From NCBI GenBank assembly GCA_963921195.1, contig OY992536.1:113858778-113922777 (forward strand): a stretch of 64,000 nt of DNA, read 5' to 3'. Both the position numbers and the translations under genes were made by a program. Positions 11,762-24,098 of this stretch are shown in pieces (position 1 is the first letter of the stretch; each line of letters starts with the position of its first letter). Source of the DNA: Pegoplata infirma (Eukaryota > Arthropoda > Insecta > Diptera > Anthomyiidae). The notes beneath the pieces were generated by a model. The model saw only the letters and a list, made by a program, of their open reading frames with translations, made no database searches and was not told the DNA's origin.

Positions 11762-11771
11762 GTGTGTACAC

Positions 11772-12553
11772 TAGACTGCCCAGAAAAAAACAAAGTTGTT
11801 ATTTTCTTGGGGGATACCTGCGAATTTTGTTCCTTTTTGTGCAAAAAAATTTCGGTTTTTTTTTGGGATTTTTAAAATAATATCTAGAGGTCGCGATCTC
11901 GCGTTTTATAACGATTTATTTTTTTTGAGTTTTTTATTATTTTAAATTGTTAAATATGATTAATATGATAAAATATTAATAATTTCAGACAAAAAAAAAA
12001 ATAAATTAAAAATTAAATATCGCTCATTCCATGAGATGTCTCCCAGCATCTAATCAAATGTTCTTTAATTTATTTGAAATTTCGCACACAGGTACACTAT
12101 GGAGCAATTAAAATAAATTCGTTTTTAGTTTCGCGAAAATCCACGAATTCGCGAACGCGAATATATTCGCGAATTCACGGATTTTCTCGGAACTAACAAC
12201 TGATTTATTTTAATAGCTTCATAGTGTTCATGTGTGCAAAATTTCAAATAAATTAAGGAACATTTGATTAGATGCTGGGAGACATCTCATGGAATGAGCG
12301 ATATTTAATTTTTAATTTAATTTTTTTTTTTTGTTTGAAATTATTAATATTTTATCATATTAATCATATTTAACAATTTAAAATAATAAAAAACTCAAAA
12401 AAAAATAAATCGTTATAAAACGCGAGATCGCGACCTCTAGATATTATTTTAAAAATCCCAAAAAAAAACCGAAATTTTTTTGCACAAAAAGGAACAAAAT
12501 TTGCAGGTATCCCCCAAGAAAATAAAAACTTCGCTTTTTTTCTGGGCAGTCTA
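11772..12553. mobile_element. Near-perfect palindromic hAT MITE
   Basis: Ends TAGACTGCCCAGAAAAAAA and its complement, with a perfect 8-bp TSD GTGTACAC at 11764-11771 and 12554-12561. Nearly all 782 bp form one palindrome; the dyad centre (about 12130-12185) is rich in TTCGCGAA and GAATTCGCG words. Only 10 bp separate it from the element ending at 11761, and the two TSDs overlap in the target. Confidence 0.88.
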
Positions 12554-12744
12554 GTGTACACCTACATATTTGCCGCTTGGGAAATTGGCTAGCAATAAAC
12601 ACAAAGAGTGTAATTTTAAACTACTTGTGCTTAAAAAAAAAGAATTTTAAGTGTGCAAAAATGAATTAAATATGTTCAAAATTGCATTGAAAATATAATA
12701 TTTAGATAAAATATCCATTAATTGTAATAACTAATATAACAAAA

Positions 12745-12860
12745 AAAAATAAGCAGGTTTCGTAAATTGTTATTACTCATACGCCTAGTTGATACAATAT
12801 GTAAAATACAAGAAATTTACAGATACTAACAGTAATGCAATATTCAAAGCCAAATTCTCA
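12745..12860. repeat. Outer inverted arm, right member
   Basis: Partner of the arm at 8890-9035 (see there). The pair brackets the elements at 9058, 9604, 9899 and 11772. Confidence 0.55.
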
Positions 12861-12861
12861 G

Positions 12862-13325
12862 AATCTAATGCATTTTTCTAAAGAAGAATTCTCAGAATCT
12901 GACATATTTTTTCCAGAGAAAAAGTTCTCAGAATCTCATTTATTTTGTCAATTGAAAAATTCTCAGAAACTGAGATAATTTTCAATTGAAAAAGAATCTA
13001 AGATATTTTCCTATAAAAAAATTCTCAAACCCTGAGATATTTTTAGAAAAATTCTCAGAATCTGAGATATTTTTAGTTTCTATAGAAAAATTTTCAGAAT
13101 ATAATACATTTTTGCTATAAAAAAATTCGCAGAATCTGAGATATTTTTTCTATAGAAATTTTTTTTTTTTATAAAAATTCTCAAGTCTGAGATATTTTTC
13201 TATAGAAGAATTCTCAAAATCTGAGATATTTTTTGTATACAAATTCTAAAATCCTAAATTATTTTTTGAATATAAAAAACTCAAAATCTGAGACATTTTT
13301 TCTAAAAAAAAAAAATTAATAAAAA
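12862..13325. repeat. Palindromic minisatellite, array 1
   Basis: A degenerate tandem array of about 35-45 bp units, each built from two self-complementary words: TTCTCAGAATCTGAGA and TTTTTCTATAGAAAAA. The same unit recurs at 30430-31375, 34000-34323, 37740-39010, 40000-40900, 42300-42430 and 62700-62820. Units differ at many positions. Positions 13326-13907 carry no recognisable gene. Confidence 0.75.
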
Positions 13326-13907
13326 AACACTTTTGCAAAAATTAAATTTTTTTGTTTTGTTCAGAACTTACCGATTTGCTCCACCCTAGTGAATATATAA
13401 TAGAACTACCATTGTTACACCCGACACTGGAATATCGTGAGTTTAGATTTTTGTTTTTTTTTATCTGATCCACAGAAGGAATTTTACGATTTGATGTAAA
13501 TGTGTTTACAGATCGAAAGGTGGCAGTTCATATATTTCACAAAATAATTGTTTTTTAACGTTTTTGAAATTCGAAAAATGCCAAATTTGTTCTACCCTCA
13601 TATTTTCTTTTTTGTATGTAGGTTTACGATATTTTGCAGCATAATCACAAGTCTATCAAAATCGTGTGTTAGCTTTTTGTACTTCAAATAATGTTGGTAC
13701 GTATGTATGTACATAGCATTCAAAAATAACATAAAGATAGGTGGAAACAACGTTTCTTGTTTTTTTTTTTATGTCGTCTTTGATAACCCCGAACATAATA
13801 ATCTTTATCACTTTATTCTTTCTTTCAATCTTTCTATCCGTCCACGGGTACTTGCTTCTAATTAATAAATAATTTAGTTTGCAAACATTATTTATTTTGA
13901 GTATATA

Positions 13908-15283
13908 CCCAGCAAAAACATGGTAATCAGTTGTGAAAAGTAATCATTACCAAGTACATTATTTATAATGAGTACCCATTACCATTATTTTAAGCCCAAA
14001 AGTAACTACTTCTCAGTAATATGTTATAAAAGCACCTCTAGTTACACTCAAAAAAAAACTGTAATGTTAGCAAAAAAAGCTTGTAAACCTACAAGAAAAT
14101 TTGCTGATTTTGAACCCACAATTTTTTTTGCTAAAGTTAGCAAAAATGTTTTGCCAATAATTAGTAAACAAAATTTTTTTTTTTTTTTTTAACTTAGTTC
14201 ATACACATCTGAGGACCCCATTGAGTTCGGACCCGATAGGTCCAGACCCCGATGGGCCTAGACCTAGTTGGGTTCCTTAAAAATCTTCATAGTTTTTGAT
14301 CCAAAATTTGTGTCCGTTTCGCTCTACCTTGCTTAGTTTTTGAGATACGTGATTATAGGGGACCACTGGGGTCTTGAGAACTAAAAAACTCGATAACTTC
14401 AAAAATATTACTCGGAGAGCTTTTGACTATTTTGCGGTCTTGTTCTACGTGTTTAAAGCTACAAAAATGGTTTTGGACTTTTTGTTGTGTCGGCAATATT
14501 TACCGAGATATGAGCATTTTAGAATTTTCGGGAATGCTAACTTTTTTGGATCTAAAGTTAGGGCCCATTAGGGTCCACACATGTGAAGAGGACCGGCGAT
14601 ACTATGGAGAGCTCGAGAACCAAAAATGGCCTCCATTTTGCTTTATCTGGCTTAGTTTCCGAGATAGCGCCATTGTAAGTTTTCTGAAAAAAAAAAAAAA
14701 AAATTTACCATTTATTTTGCTAATATTAGCAAAAAAGCTTGTAAAAATTTGGTCAACTCAATTTTAAATTTAGCAAAAAAAATTAGCTCAAATTTTGTTT
14801 AAAATTGCTAATGCGCTAAATTAAGTTTACAAGATATTTTGACTAACATGCTAATCTCGACTAAAAATTTGCTAAAAGTTAGCTAGCCAGCATTAGCAAA
14901 AAAAATTTAGTAAATCTACTAATGTATTATTTTGAGTGTAATAATATCTTCTTGCACTTGCAGTTTTTAACCTTTACAATTCAATTAACTTAAAAAGTAC
15001 TTAAAAACTTAATAAAAATAACGCAATTTTTAAGTTTTAGTAAAAACAAGTTAAATTTTAAAAGTTTTAATTATATAATTATTTTACTTTTTATTGGTAA
15101 TGGGTTTTTGCTCCTTATTTGTAATCCAAGGTAGTAACTATTTATTTATCTCCATACTCTTCACTAGTTATTTTTGTCTCACACCCTTGTTAAAATAATT
15201 AGTGTTTCATTCAAGAAGTAACTACTTATTAACATCTGTTTCGGATTACAAAACCCATTACTAGTAATGCCAATTTTTCTGGG
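13908..15283. mobile_element. TA-inserting MITE, CCCAGCAAAA ends
   Basis: Left end CCCAGCAAAAACATGGTAAT; right end CCAATTTTTCTGGG; flanked by TA on both sides (13906-13907, 15284-15285). It is interrupted by the CACTCA element at 14045-14938. A second copy is at 29183-30420. Both copies carry GTAATGA-like words near the ends, and no gene. Confidence 0.65.
14045..14938. mobile_element. CACTCA-family element, copy A
   Basis: Ends CACTCAAAAAAAAACTGTAA and TTACTAATGTATTATTTTGAGTG-like, flanked by TA (14043-14044, 14939-14940), so Tc1/mariner-like by TSD. The interior has inverted subterminal GTTAGCAAAAA words and two segments with the word GCTTAGTTT(T/C)(T/C)GAGATA. Copy B is at 16694-17534 in opposite orientation. 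No transposase frame. Confidence 0.7.
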
Positions 15284-15333
15284 TAAGACCTGAGCGGTTT
15301 TTTTTTTTGTTGTGCAGAAACATAGCTGCTAAA

Positions 15334-15674
15334 GGTGGCTTCAGACTATAATATTTGTAATAATATCTGTCAAAATTTTGTGTAAAACCTATAAAATAGT
15401 GTGGTGTAAACACAAATCGGTATAAAACCAAGAGAAATACGGATTGAAAAATGACAAGCGGATACGTATTCTCATTTTTAGAAATTTCTCTAAAAATGAG
15501 AAAACGTATACGCTTTTCATAAGATCAGGGTTGTATTTGTTTTGATAACATTTAAGATGTGATGGTGTAAATACGCAAAGGATTTGTTAAAAGATTTTTT
15601 GACAAGCGGAGAAAATTTCGTATTATTTAAGATACGTATTTTCTTACGACTCAGTATAATAGTCTGAAGTGGGC
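15334..15674. mobile_element. Short MITE-like inverted repeat
   Basis: GGTGGCTTCAGACTATAATA near 15334 is matched by its approximate complement TATAATAGTCTGAAGTGGGC ending at 15674. The interior has a 24-bp-arm hairpin (about 15457-15515) built on CGTATTCTCATTTTTAGAAA. No convincing TSD. Confidence 0.45.
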
Positions 15675-15699
15675 TTAATGGACACAAAAACAAACTGGG

Positions 15700-15950
15700 A
15701 AAGTATGTTTATATGTGGAAAGTATGATGAATCTCCATACCAAAAGAGCTAGAGTTCCTGACATTTGGCAGGAATATATCTTATAATTATAGGCTGGTTA
15801 AGTCCAACAAGGGACAAAAGGGACAAAAAGTTCCTCCTTTAAAAACTAAAACCAACCTCTAAACAAGTTAGAAAATTTTTGTCGGTCAACCCCTATCATA
15901 TAATGCCCTACACCAGGGTTTCCAGGCTTCCCAAGTCCAAACATGGACCT
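15700..15950 (-). repeat. Fragment related to the mini-me-type element
   Basis: The words TTTGGCA(G/C)GAATAT, TCTTAT, TATAGGCTG and TTAAGT match, in order, positions 60470-60540, which belong to the mini-me-type copy there. No ends were found, so it is a remnant. Confidence 0.4.
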
Positions 15951-15991
15951 ATTGGACTTATATATTTTTTTAGATTTTTGATAAGTTTATT

Positions 15992-17894
15992 CATTGAAAA
16001 AAATAACTATACTGAAATTAAATAAACGCTGTAATTATTTAAGTATCCATTTTTTTTTTAATTTATTTCAACTTATCTTAATATAATGTGGTTTTACTTA
16101 AAACAAAGAAAATAAACTTGAAGAAAGTACATGCAAATCTTAAAAAACACGAGAGTTTTCCTTGATTTGTTTTTTTAAATTAGTACTTAGTACTATTTTT
16201 TAAATACAAAACGCATTTTTTTTTAATTTAATCAACTTTTGTTTTAATTTAAGAAAAAAGTAATCTTTATTTAATTGATTTCATTGACTTCATTTGAATC
16301 CATATCTTCATCAGTTTAAGAAAGAATTAACTTAACTTAAGGAAAAGCAACTTTAGGTATTTTGGGAACCCCATCTGGGGGCCCCATCTGGAGACCCCAT
16401 GAGACCCTACCTTTAAATCCAAATTTCGATTTTCGAGGAATTTTCAAATGCCTATAACTCTGCAAATACTGCAGATAGGAAAAAAAATTTAAAAGCATTT
16501 TTGTAGTCCTTAACTTATAGAATATGACCGACGAAGACCCGAAATCCCTTCCTATCTCGAAAACTAAGCAAGATAGAGCGATTCTGACCAAAATTTTGGA
16601 TCAAAATCATTAGTGACACTATAATAGTGTACGCACATTCTCATGGGCGGCTCCCATATTGGGGCCCCGTAGGTTCCTCAAATTGGGACTCCACACTCAA
16701 AATAATACATTAGTAGGTTTACTAATTTATTTTTGCTAATGCTAGTAAGCTAACTTTTAGCAAATTTTTAGTTGAGATTAGCATGTTAGCAAAAATATCT
16801 TGTAAACTTCATTTAGCGCATTAGCAATTTTAAACAAAATTCGAACTAATTTTTTTTGCTAAATTTAAAATTGAGTTGACCAAATTTTTGATTTTTTGCT
16901 AATATTAGCAAAAATAAATTGTAAATTTTTCATTTTTATTAGAAAACTTAAAATAGCGCTGTCTCGGAAACTAAGCCAGATAGAGCTGCACGGAGACCAT
17001 TTTTGGTTCTCGAGTTCTCCATAGTATCCTAACTTTGGATCCAAAAAAGTTAGCATTCCCGAAAATTTTAAATGCTCATATCTCGGTAAATTATGCCGAC
17101 ACGATAAAAAGTCCAAAAGCATTTTTGTAGCCCTAATCACGTAGAGCAAGACCACAAAATAACCAAAAGCTCTCAGAGTAATATTTTTAAAGTTATCGAG
17201 TTTTTTAATTCTCAAAACCCCCTAAAATCATGTATCTCAAAAACTAAGCAAGATAGAGCGAAACGGACAAAAATTTTGGATTAAAAACTATGACGATTTT
17301 TAAGGAACCCAACTAGGTCTAGGCCCATCGGGGTCTGGACCTATCGGGTCCGAACCCAATGGGGTCCTCAAATGTGTATGAACTAAATCGAAATAAAAAA
17401 AAAATCAGTTTACTAATTTTTGGCAAAACAGTTTTGCTAACTTTACCAAAAAAATTGTGGGTTCAAAATCAGTAAATTTTCTTGTAGGTTTACAAGCTTT
17501 TTTTGCTAACATTACAGTTTTTTTTTTTTGAGTGCATAGGGTCCGCAGTATCCGTAAGTTTAAGGAAATTTTTACTTATTTAAAAAAAATATTTTGCCTC
17601 TGGATAAAAACAATTAAACTTATATTAAGTACAATTTCACTTGAGTTGAGGGTGGGTTGTACAAGCCTAAAATAAGTAAATTTTTTTAAGGCAAGTCCAT
17701 GGCGCTCAGACTTAAAATAGTCCATTGTACCGTGATTTTTCACTTACTTTTAAGATATATTTAAGTAAATGCATTACTTTGTTTTAGGAAAAAATATACT
17801 TTTAAGAAGAATTAATATCTTTGGAGCCCTCGCATCCCCTTCTTTTTTTAAATTAAGCTCAACATGCTTTAAAAATGGCAAATTTTTTTCAGTG
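15992..17894 (-). mobile_element. CACTGA-family element, inverted copy with nested insert
   Basis: The right end, TTTTTTTCAGTG, followed by TA, is the complement of the left end of the copies at 18403 and 47836. The left end is CATTGAAAAAAATAACTATA, one change from the complement of their right ends. It is interrupted by the CACTCA element at 16694-17534; comparison with the uninterrupted copies confirms the break point. No gene. Confidence 0.7.
16694..17534 (-). mobile_element. CACTCA-family element, copy B
   Basis: Ends CACTCAAAATAATACATTAG and TTTTTTTTGAGTG. It lies inside the CACTGA element at 15992-17894 and is the approximate reverse complement of 14045-14938. The flanks show a 2-bp duplication CA instead of TA; the empty site is visible at 18665 in the sister CACTGA copy. 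Confidence 0.72.
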
Positions 17895-17964
17895 TAGCTC
17901 TTATTTTTTCCCCCTCATTCCCATATTCAAGTTTCAGGACAATCGGTGGGTGCCCTGTGAAAAC

Positions 17965-18340
17965 CTTCCTTGTAAGTAGTCAAGCAGAAATATTTATATC
18001 TTTTTATTCCATTAAAAACGTATTGAAAGCACCTGTAAAATGAAAATTAGCTAAAATTTTTTTGCGAAAGGTCAGAGGTCATTATTACAATTTTTAATGT
18101 TTGGGAAGCTGTATCTCAATAAATTTAATTTTTAAAATCTTAAAAAAAATATATGTTAATGCAGAAAGTCTTCTCTGCATTTTTTTTGCCAAAAAAATTT
18201 GAGTGAGCTCTTATTGGTTCCAGAGTATATTTTAATATAAAAATGTCAAAATTAATGAAAATTTTTAGCATTGGCGTAGGAAGCCAATATTTCTGGGGGC
18301 TAAAGCCCCCTAGATTTTTTTAATTTTTTAGTATTTTTTT
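17965..18340. repeat. Foldback arm, left member
   Basis: This arm is approximately the reverse complement of 26030-26585. Shared segments include AGCAGAAATATTTA, GTATTGAAAGCACCT, CGAAAGGTCAGAG and AAGTCTTCTCTGCA. The pair encloses the elements at 18403-21363 and 21844-25933, so one old foldback of roughly 1.5 kb has been expanded to about 8.6 kb. Its own termini are not resolved. Confidence 0.65.
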
Positions 18341-18885
18341 TTAATAGAAAAACCTATACCTATTCCTGAAGCGTTCCCTTTAACGTGCGTCTAGGTGTCC
18401 TACACTGAAAAAAAAATTTACCATTTTTAAAGCATGTTGAACTTAATTTAAAAAAAGGAGGGTATGCGAGGGCTCCAAAGATATTAATTCTTCTTCCAAG
18501 TATATTTTTTCCTAAAACATAGTAATGCATTTACTACAATATATCTTAAAAGTAAGTAAAATTGTAGTAGTACTTAATACAAGTTTAATTGATTTTATTC
18601 AGAGGAAAAATATTTTTTTAAAATAAGTAAAAATTTCCTTAAAATTACGGATTCTGTGGACCCTATGGAGTCCCAATGTGAGGACCCTACGGGCCCCCAA
18701 TATATGGGGTCCGCCCATGAGTATGTGCATACACTATTATAGGGTCACTAATGATTTTGATCCAAAATTTTTGTCAGAATCGCTCTATCTTGCTTAGTTT
18801 TCGAGATATGGGAATGGGGTCTTGAGAAATTTGATCATGAAATAACTCGAAAACTATAACTCGGAGGGCTTTTGGGTCTTCGGCG

Positions 18886-20648
18886 CACAGTGGGAAAAAT
18901 TGCCAATCTAGCGGGAAATAATTCAAAATATAACTAACAGATTTTAACAAAGTTATAATGCGATTTTAAAGTGGGATAGTGACTGCGTTTTAATCCGTTA
19001 AGTACTTAAAGTTTAGTTAACCCATTAGGGAATTACACACTATCAAATGTTGAGAATTTATTGGGCTCTGACAGTTAGTTGTTTATAATAGTAAACTTGT
19101 CATCGCCGTGTATCGGAAGGGGTAAGCCGTTACCTACCAAGTGTTTGATTTCTTTTAAAGGGTGCTATTAGGTATATTATGTATAAATTTCCATACGTTA
19201 TCTGTTTTGCGAAGGCTCCCCCGTAAGGAATTACATAAACAACGTTTTGTTTAAACTTGTTTAAATTCTTATGGAGCTACAAAAAAAACGCTGTCAGATG
19301 CTGTTTAATCTTTAATTATAGATTATTCTACATATAATGAAGTATTAATATTCAAAAAATTAGCTGCGTAGGCCTGCGTAGCGATTTTTTAAAATTATTT
19401 TTGTAATTTTGGTCTTTCAATAATTATAATTCTAAACCTAGGCAGCGATGAACGCGACTCACGTATATGTTGAGAATCGCGAGGGATTGTTAGTAATTTG
19501 TTTTTAACATAGTAGAGCGTCGAAATCTTGAAAAAATTCGTGCTGAATTAAAATTATTTTTGATTTTATGATTTTTAAATAACCGATTTAAGTCGCATTC
19601 AGTTGGTGAAAAAATTCTTAATAAAAATATTGTTATAAGTAATAATAAATTTAATACTATCATTTGAATTGGTTAATAAACTCTTTGGTTTTTTTAAATT
19701 TGTTTGACATGTCATTTCAACGAGAGAGATATTTGAAGTTTGGCGTAAATGCGACAGTGCTTCTGATCGGAACTCAACAGTTATCAATTATATCTTGTCC
19801 AAACTTGGAAATAGAGAATGATAGCTATAAAAAACTTACTATTAGTGTGCGAGATTTATGTAGTAAATTCAAATGTATATGGGCCAGTGTTTCTCGCAAT
19901 TTATATAGTTTTGAAAATCATTACAATATATGGTTGAGTGAAAATATAGATTTTCTAGTAGAAGACGAAGAACCAGGACCTTCACAACCTCGAGGGCGTC
20001 CTTTGAAGACTTTTCTGGAAACGACAAAAAAATCCAAGAGGAGTCGTGTTTCGGATCTTGTACAAAATAACATCAAGGAATAATTATTGGTCGCTACGAA
20101 AGTAAGTCTGTACAAATCTGGAAAGAGAGATGTAGCCCAATTATTAGATGAAATTAAAAAAAACACCAAAAAGGGCTACAAAGATGAAAAAAGCCGTATT
20201 TTACCCCTCTGAAGCACCGACATATTTCACACCAGAAGAGGCAATGGCACTATACATTGACAAAAGGTTAACTAAAAATTCGTATATGCTTATGCAATCA
20301 GGTGCTAGGACTCCTATTTTAATTATATGCTGGATGTAGGGTATATGTCCAAATGTTATCAGATTTCACTTACAATATTTGATAACCCCATTTATTTTTC
20401 AAAAAGTATAAAATTCTTATTTTAAACATAATTTTCCACAGCTAACAGGTACAAAAAAAAATACTCCTGAGGTAGTCGTATATAACACCTTTTGGGGCAC
20501 CCTGTATTGAAAAACAGTTTCTTATTATTCATTATACAAAAAGCTCATATCCTTAGCTACAAAATCTCCAAGTATTGTTAACGGTTCAGACCAATAGCTT
20601 AGAAGATATGATTTTTTTCCTGCCAGATTGGTGTTTTTTTCCACTGTG
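18886..20648 (+). mobile_element. Transib-like DNA element, internally decayed
   Basis: The ends are inverted repeats about 39 bp long: CACAGTGGGAAAAATTGCC on the left and the complement of CACAGTGGAAAAAAACACC on the right, both continuing into CCAATCT.GC.GGAAA. The TSD is 5 bp, CGGCG (18881-18885 and 20649-20653); the sister copy at 48302-48316 shows the empty site with a single CGGCG. A 5-bp GC-rich TSD with CAC-starting termini is the Transib signature, and the first seven bases equal the RAG recombination signal heptamer. At 1763 bp it is too short for a full transposase. Confidence 0.62.
19709..20179 (+). pseudogene. Broken transposon-borne coding fragment (unrecognised family)
   Basis: An ATG at 19709 opens a frame of about 124 codons to a TAA at 20081-20083. 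The same frame reads on past that stop for about 30 more codons (LYKSGKRDVAQLLDEI), so the stop looks like a decay mutation. Seen are an acidic EDEEPGPSQPRGRP linker and a basic KKSKRSRVSDLV segment. I recognise this arrangement only as generic to transposon-associated proteins and cannot name a domain. The position inside the CACAGTG-ended element suggests the N-terminal part of its transposase or an accessory protein. No catalytic residues are visible. It is non-functional as it stands. Confidence 0.5.
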
Positions 20649-22537
20649 CGGCGGTCATATTCTACAAGTTAAGGACTACAAAAATGTATTTAGAATTTTT
20701 TTCGTATCTGCAGTATTTGCAGAGTTATAGGCATTTGAAAATTCCGCGAAAATCGAAATTTGGATTTAAAGTTAGGGTCTCATGGGGTCTCCAGATGGGG
20801 CCCCCAGATGGGGTCCCCAAAATAACTTAAGTAGTTTTTCCTTACGTTAAGTAAATTCTTTCTTAAACTGATGAAGATATGGACTTAAATAAAGTCAATG
20901 AAATAAATAAAATAAAGATTACTTTTTTCTTAAATTAAAACAAAACTTGATTAAATTAAAGAAAATGCGTTTTGGAATTAAAGATTAGTACTTATTTGAT
21001 TCAATGTCTTGAAAATGTCTATACTATTTTTAAGTAAGTTACGTACTTATTTATTTTTTTTTGCTCACAATTTAAATTTTTTTCATTTAAGTAATACAAA
21101 ATTTTTTAATAAACCCTTTTTTTTCTTAAATGCAATCAATTCGCCATAAAAGTAAAGAATATTTAACTTAATTTAAAAAACCAAATTAAGGAAAACTCTT
21201 GTGCTTTTTTTAGTATTTGCATGTACTATCTTCAAGTTTATTTTCTTTGTTTTAAGTAAAACCACCTTATATTAAGATTAGTTGAAGTAAATTCCAAAAA
21301 AAATTGTTTACTTAAATTAATAACAGTGTTTATTTAATTTCAGTATACTTATTTTTTTCAGTGTAGAAACGAATGCCCCCCGAAAGCGGTTAAAAATTCA
21401 TATTTTTTTTTTTTTTTTAAATTTTGATTCTGTAGATTTTTCGGAAATTTAGAACTCCTAGATATGTTTTGAGAATGAAAGATTTTTTATGTTTTTCATT
21501 AGATTACTAGGATTTTTTAAGAAAAAGTTCTGATGATTGCAAAAGTTGATGATTATTAGTCAAAATTCTCAGATTCTTTCTTTCAATAACTTTTATCTAT
21601 AAAAAAACCCTTTAGAATTTAGAAACTTTTTTAAATCAAAGAAGTTAAAATGTTTTCCTGAAGGTAAAACCCTAAGATTCGGTAAAGTTTTTATTACTGA
21701 CAAAAACATCAGATTCATATAAAAACTTTTTTCAATAATTCAGACTATTTTTCAATGGGAAAAACTATTAGATCTTATATAATAATCATTACGAGTCCTT
21801 AAGACTCATTGAATAATCATAACGAGTCCTAAAGACTCATTACTAGGGTTCGGACTTTTATGCAGTTAAAAGCGCGTTTTATGCGCATAAAACATGCACC
21901 AAAAATAGAAAAATATGCGCTTAAAATTCAAGAAATATGCGCTGAAAATTTAAAAAATTTACACTTCAAATTTTTTTAAAACATTTATTAATGACAAAAT
22001 AAAAATAACAAGAAAAAAGAACATAAAATACGTTAACATTCAGTCTTTAAAACGAAAATAAGGTACAATAAACACAAAAATTCAAGTAAAAATAACGTAA
22101 AACAGAAAATTATAAAAGTAACAAAAAGAAAAAAAAATTAGTAAATTTTTAATACTATTGAAACTTTTAAAAAAAATTTGATAAATGTATAACAAAAAAT
22201 TTGAGTAAATTTTTAATTGACACAATTAAATCTTCACATTTTTCGTTTTTTTAATTAGGTTTTGAATTGTGTCAAATAAAAATTTACTTAAAATTTATCC
22301 ATTTTTTTAAGTTTAAAGAAGTTTCAAATTTTTTTTACAAAAAAAAAAATATTGTTTTTAAATCTTTATTTTGCTAAATATATTTTTGTCTTAAAGACAT
22401 AGAAAAATTTCATAAAGATGATTTCAAACTTTCATATACATATAGCCCAGGAAAATATGGAGTCATCTGCGGAAAATCGGATAGGTTCTCTGAAAATTTG
22501 CACAGATCTTAGTTTTGACAATCTAAATAAGAAAAAA

Positions 22538-23547
22538 CAAGTAGAAAAGTTAAATTCGACTTTGCCGAATCTATGAATACCCTCCACAATGCATTTTTTT
22601 AAAGCGTAGTTCATTTTTTAACGTGAAAAATTTAACAAGTTTGATTAGAAATATTTTATTTTGAGTAAAAACTCTTTTTTTGTAATTTTTTTTTTTTTAA
22701 AAATGAAAAATTACAATTTTTTTTTTCGAGTGTAAAATTTTTTCCGAGTGTAATGTTTTTTTTACTGTAAAAATATTTCTTAGTGAATGCACCTACGTAT
22801 GTACACAAATATTGTCATTTTTGTAAAAAAAAAAACAATTTTTTTTTTTGTGTAAATTTTTTTTTGAGTGTAAAATTTTTTTTGAGTGTAAAATTTTTTT
22901 CGAGTGCAATTTTTAAGTTACCAATGCTTTTAAAACTAAACCAGTTTAAAAAGCATTGCTTTAAAATTAAACAAGTTTGAAAATCATTGTTTAGTTACCA
23001 CCAATGCTTTTAAAACTTGTTAAAACACGTGGCATTTTAGATGAAACTAATCTGAAATTCAGGGTTTTGCTTATAACTTTTGAACCACTGGACCGATTGA
23101 GCTGAAATTTAATACCAAACAGACCCGTGGAACGGCAAAGATACTTGCCAAGCTTCAGTAGTCTCATTATTGTCTTTCGAAAGCTATCGTGTTTTTTATC
23201 TCGTAAATTCGCGAAACACCCTTGCCGAAATTTACTCTTTTGCTCATAACTTTTGAACCACTGGACCGATTTGGCTGGATTGCAATACCAACCTGACCAG
23301 GTAAATGCCAAACATATATGCCAAACTTCAGTAGCCTCTGTAAAGTCTTTCAAAAGTTAGCGTGTTTTCTACGGACAGACAGACAGACGGACGGACGGAC
23401 GGACGGACGGACATCGCTAGATCGACTTAAAATCGATCGAGGATCATAAATATATATACTTTATGGGGTCCTAGACCAATATTTCGAGGTGTTACAAACG
23501 GAATGACAAACTTATATATACCCTCTATCACTAGAGTGGAGGGTATA
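22538..23547 (+). mobile_element. mini-me-type dipteran repeat element
   Basis: It starts CAAGTAGAAAAGTTAAATTC followed by GCCGAATC, and TACCCTCCAC; near the end it has a (GGAC)n run (about 23373-23411), ATCGCTAGATCGACTT, a TA-rich tract, TATGGGGTCCTAGACC and a closing GAGTGGAGGGTATA. The intact opposite arm of the host foldback (25425-25450) shows the uninterrupted site, an A/T run, so both borders are well supported. The middle contains two tandem segments with CATAACTTTTGAACCACTGG. Confidence 0.72.
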
Positions 23548-24098
23548 AAAAGTCCCCAGCAATCACCCGTGTTCTTGCTGAGATATTGAGGTCAAAGGTC
23601 ACAAAAACCGGGTTTTTTACAGTTTTTTGTTAATATCTCGCTTGATATGCGTCGTAAGAGTCTATTACAAAACTTGAAGGACATAAAATTATCTACAATA
23701 TGTTTCTTAATACTTTTTTCGTATCTCTCACCGTTTTTGAGATATTTAGGCCAAAACTCACAATAACCTAATTTTTCACAGTTTTTTGCTTATATCTCGG
23801 TTAATTTGAGTCTTACGCTTTAAAAGTGTATAAAAGAACTTATAGAATATAAAATTATGAACAAATTTCTCTTTGTAATTTTTTTCGTATTCCTCACCGT
23901 TTTTGAGATATGGGCGAATTTATCTTTAATTTATGAATACAATAGGAACACGAAATAATGACACCAAACATGAAAACTGAAAAGGGCATATCTTCTAAAC
24001 GAAATCGTGTATTACTAAAAAATAAAAAGTGCTACGTTGATAACTAATCTAGCTTTTATTTGAGTCTGATCTAGAGCAGATTGTGTAATTTTTTAATA

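Larger units (their letters stand above)
18403..21363 (+). mobile_element. CACTGA-family element carrying a Transib-like insertion
   Basis: Ends CACTGAAAAAAAAATTTACC and TTATTTTTTTCAGTG, flanked by TA (18401-18402, 21364-21365). Apart from the insertion at 18886-20648 it matches 47836-49019 almost throughout. Both carry TGGGGTCTTGAGAAATTTGA and GCTTAGTTTTCGAGATATGG segments. Tc1/mariner-like by TSD; no transposase. Confidence 0.78.

Noticed and set aside
9822..11844. Similar open frames at 9822-10028, 10308-10517, 11142-11381 and 11632-11844 as a duplicated gene
   Set aside because: They are mirror readings of the two arms of one hAT foldback, not coding copies.
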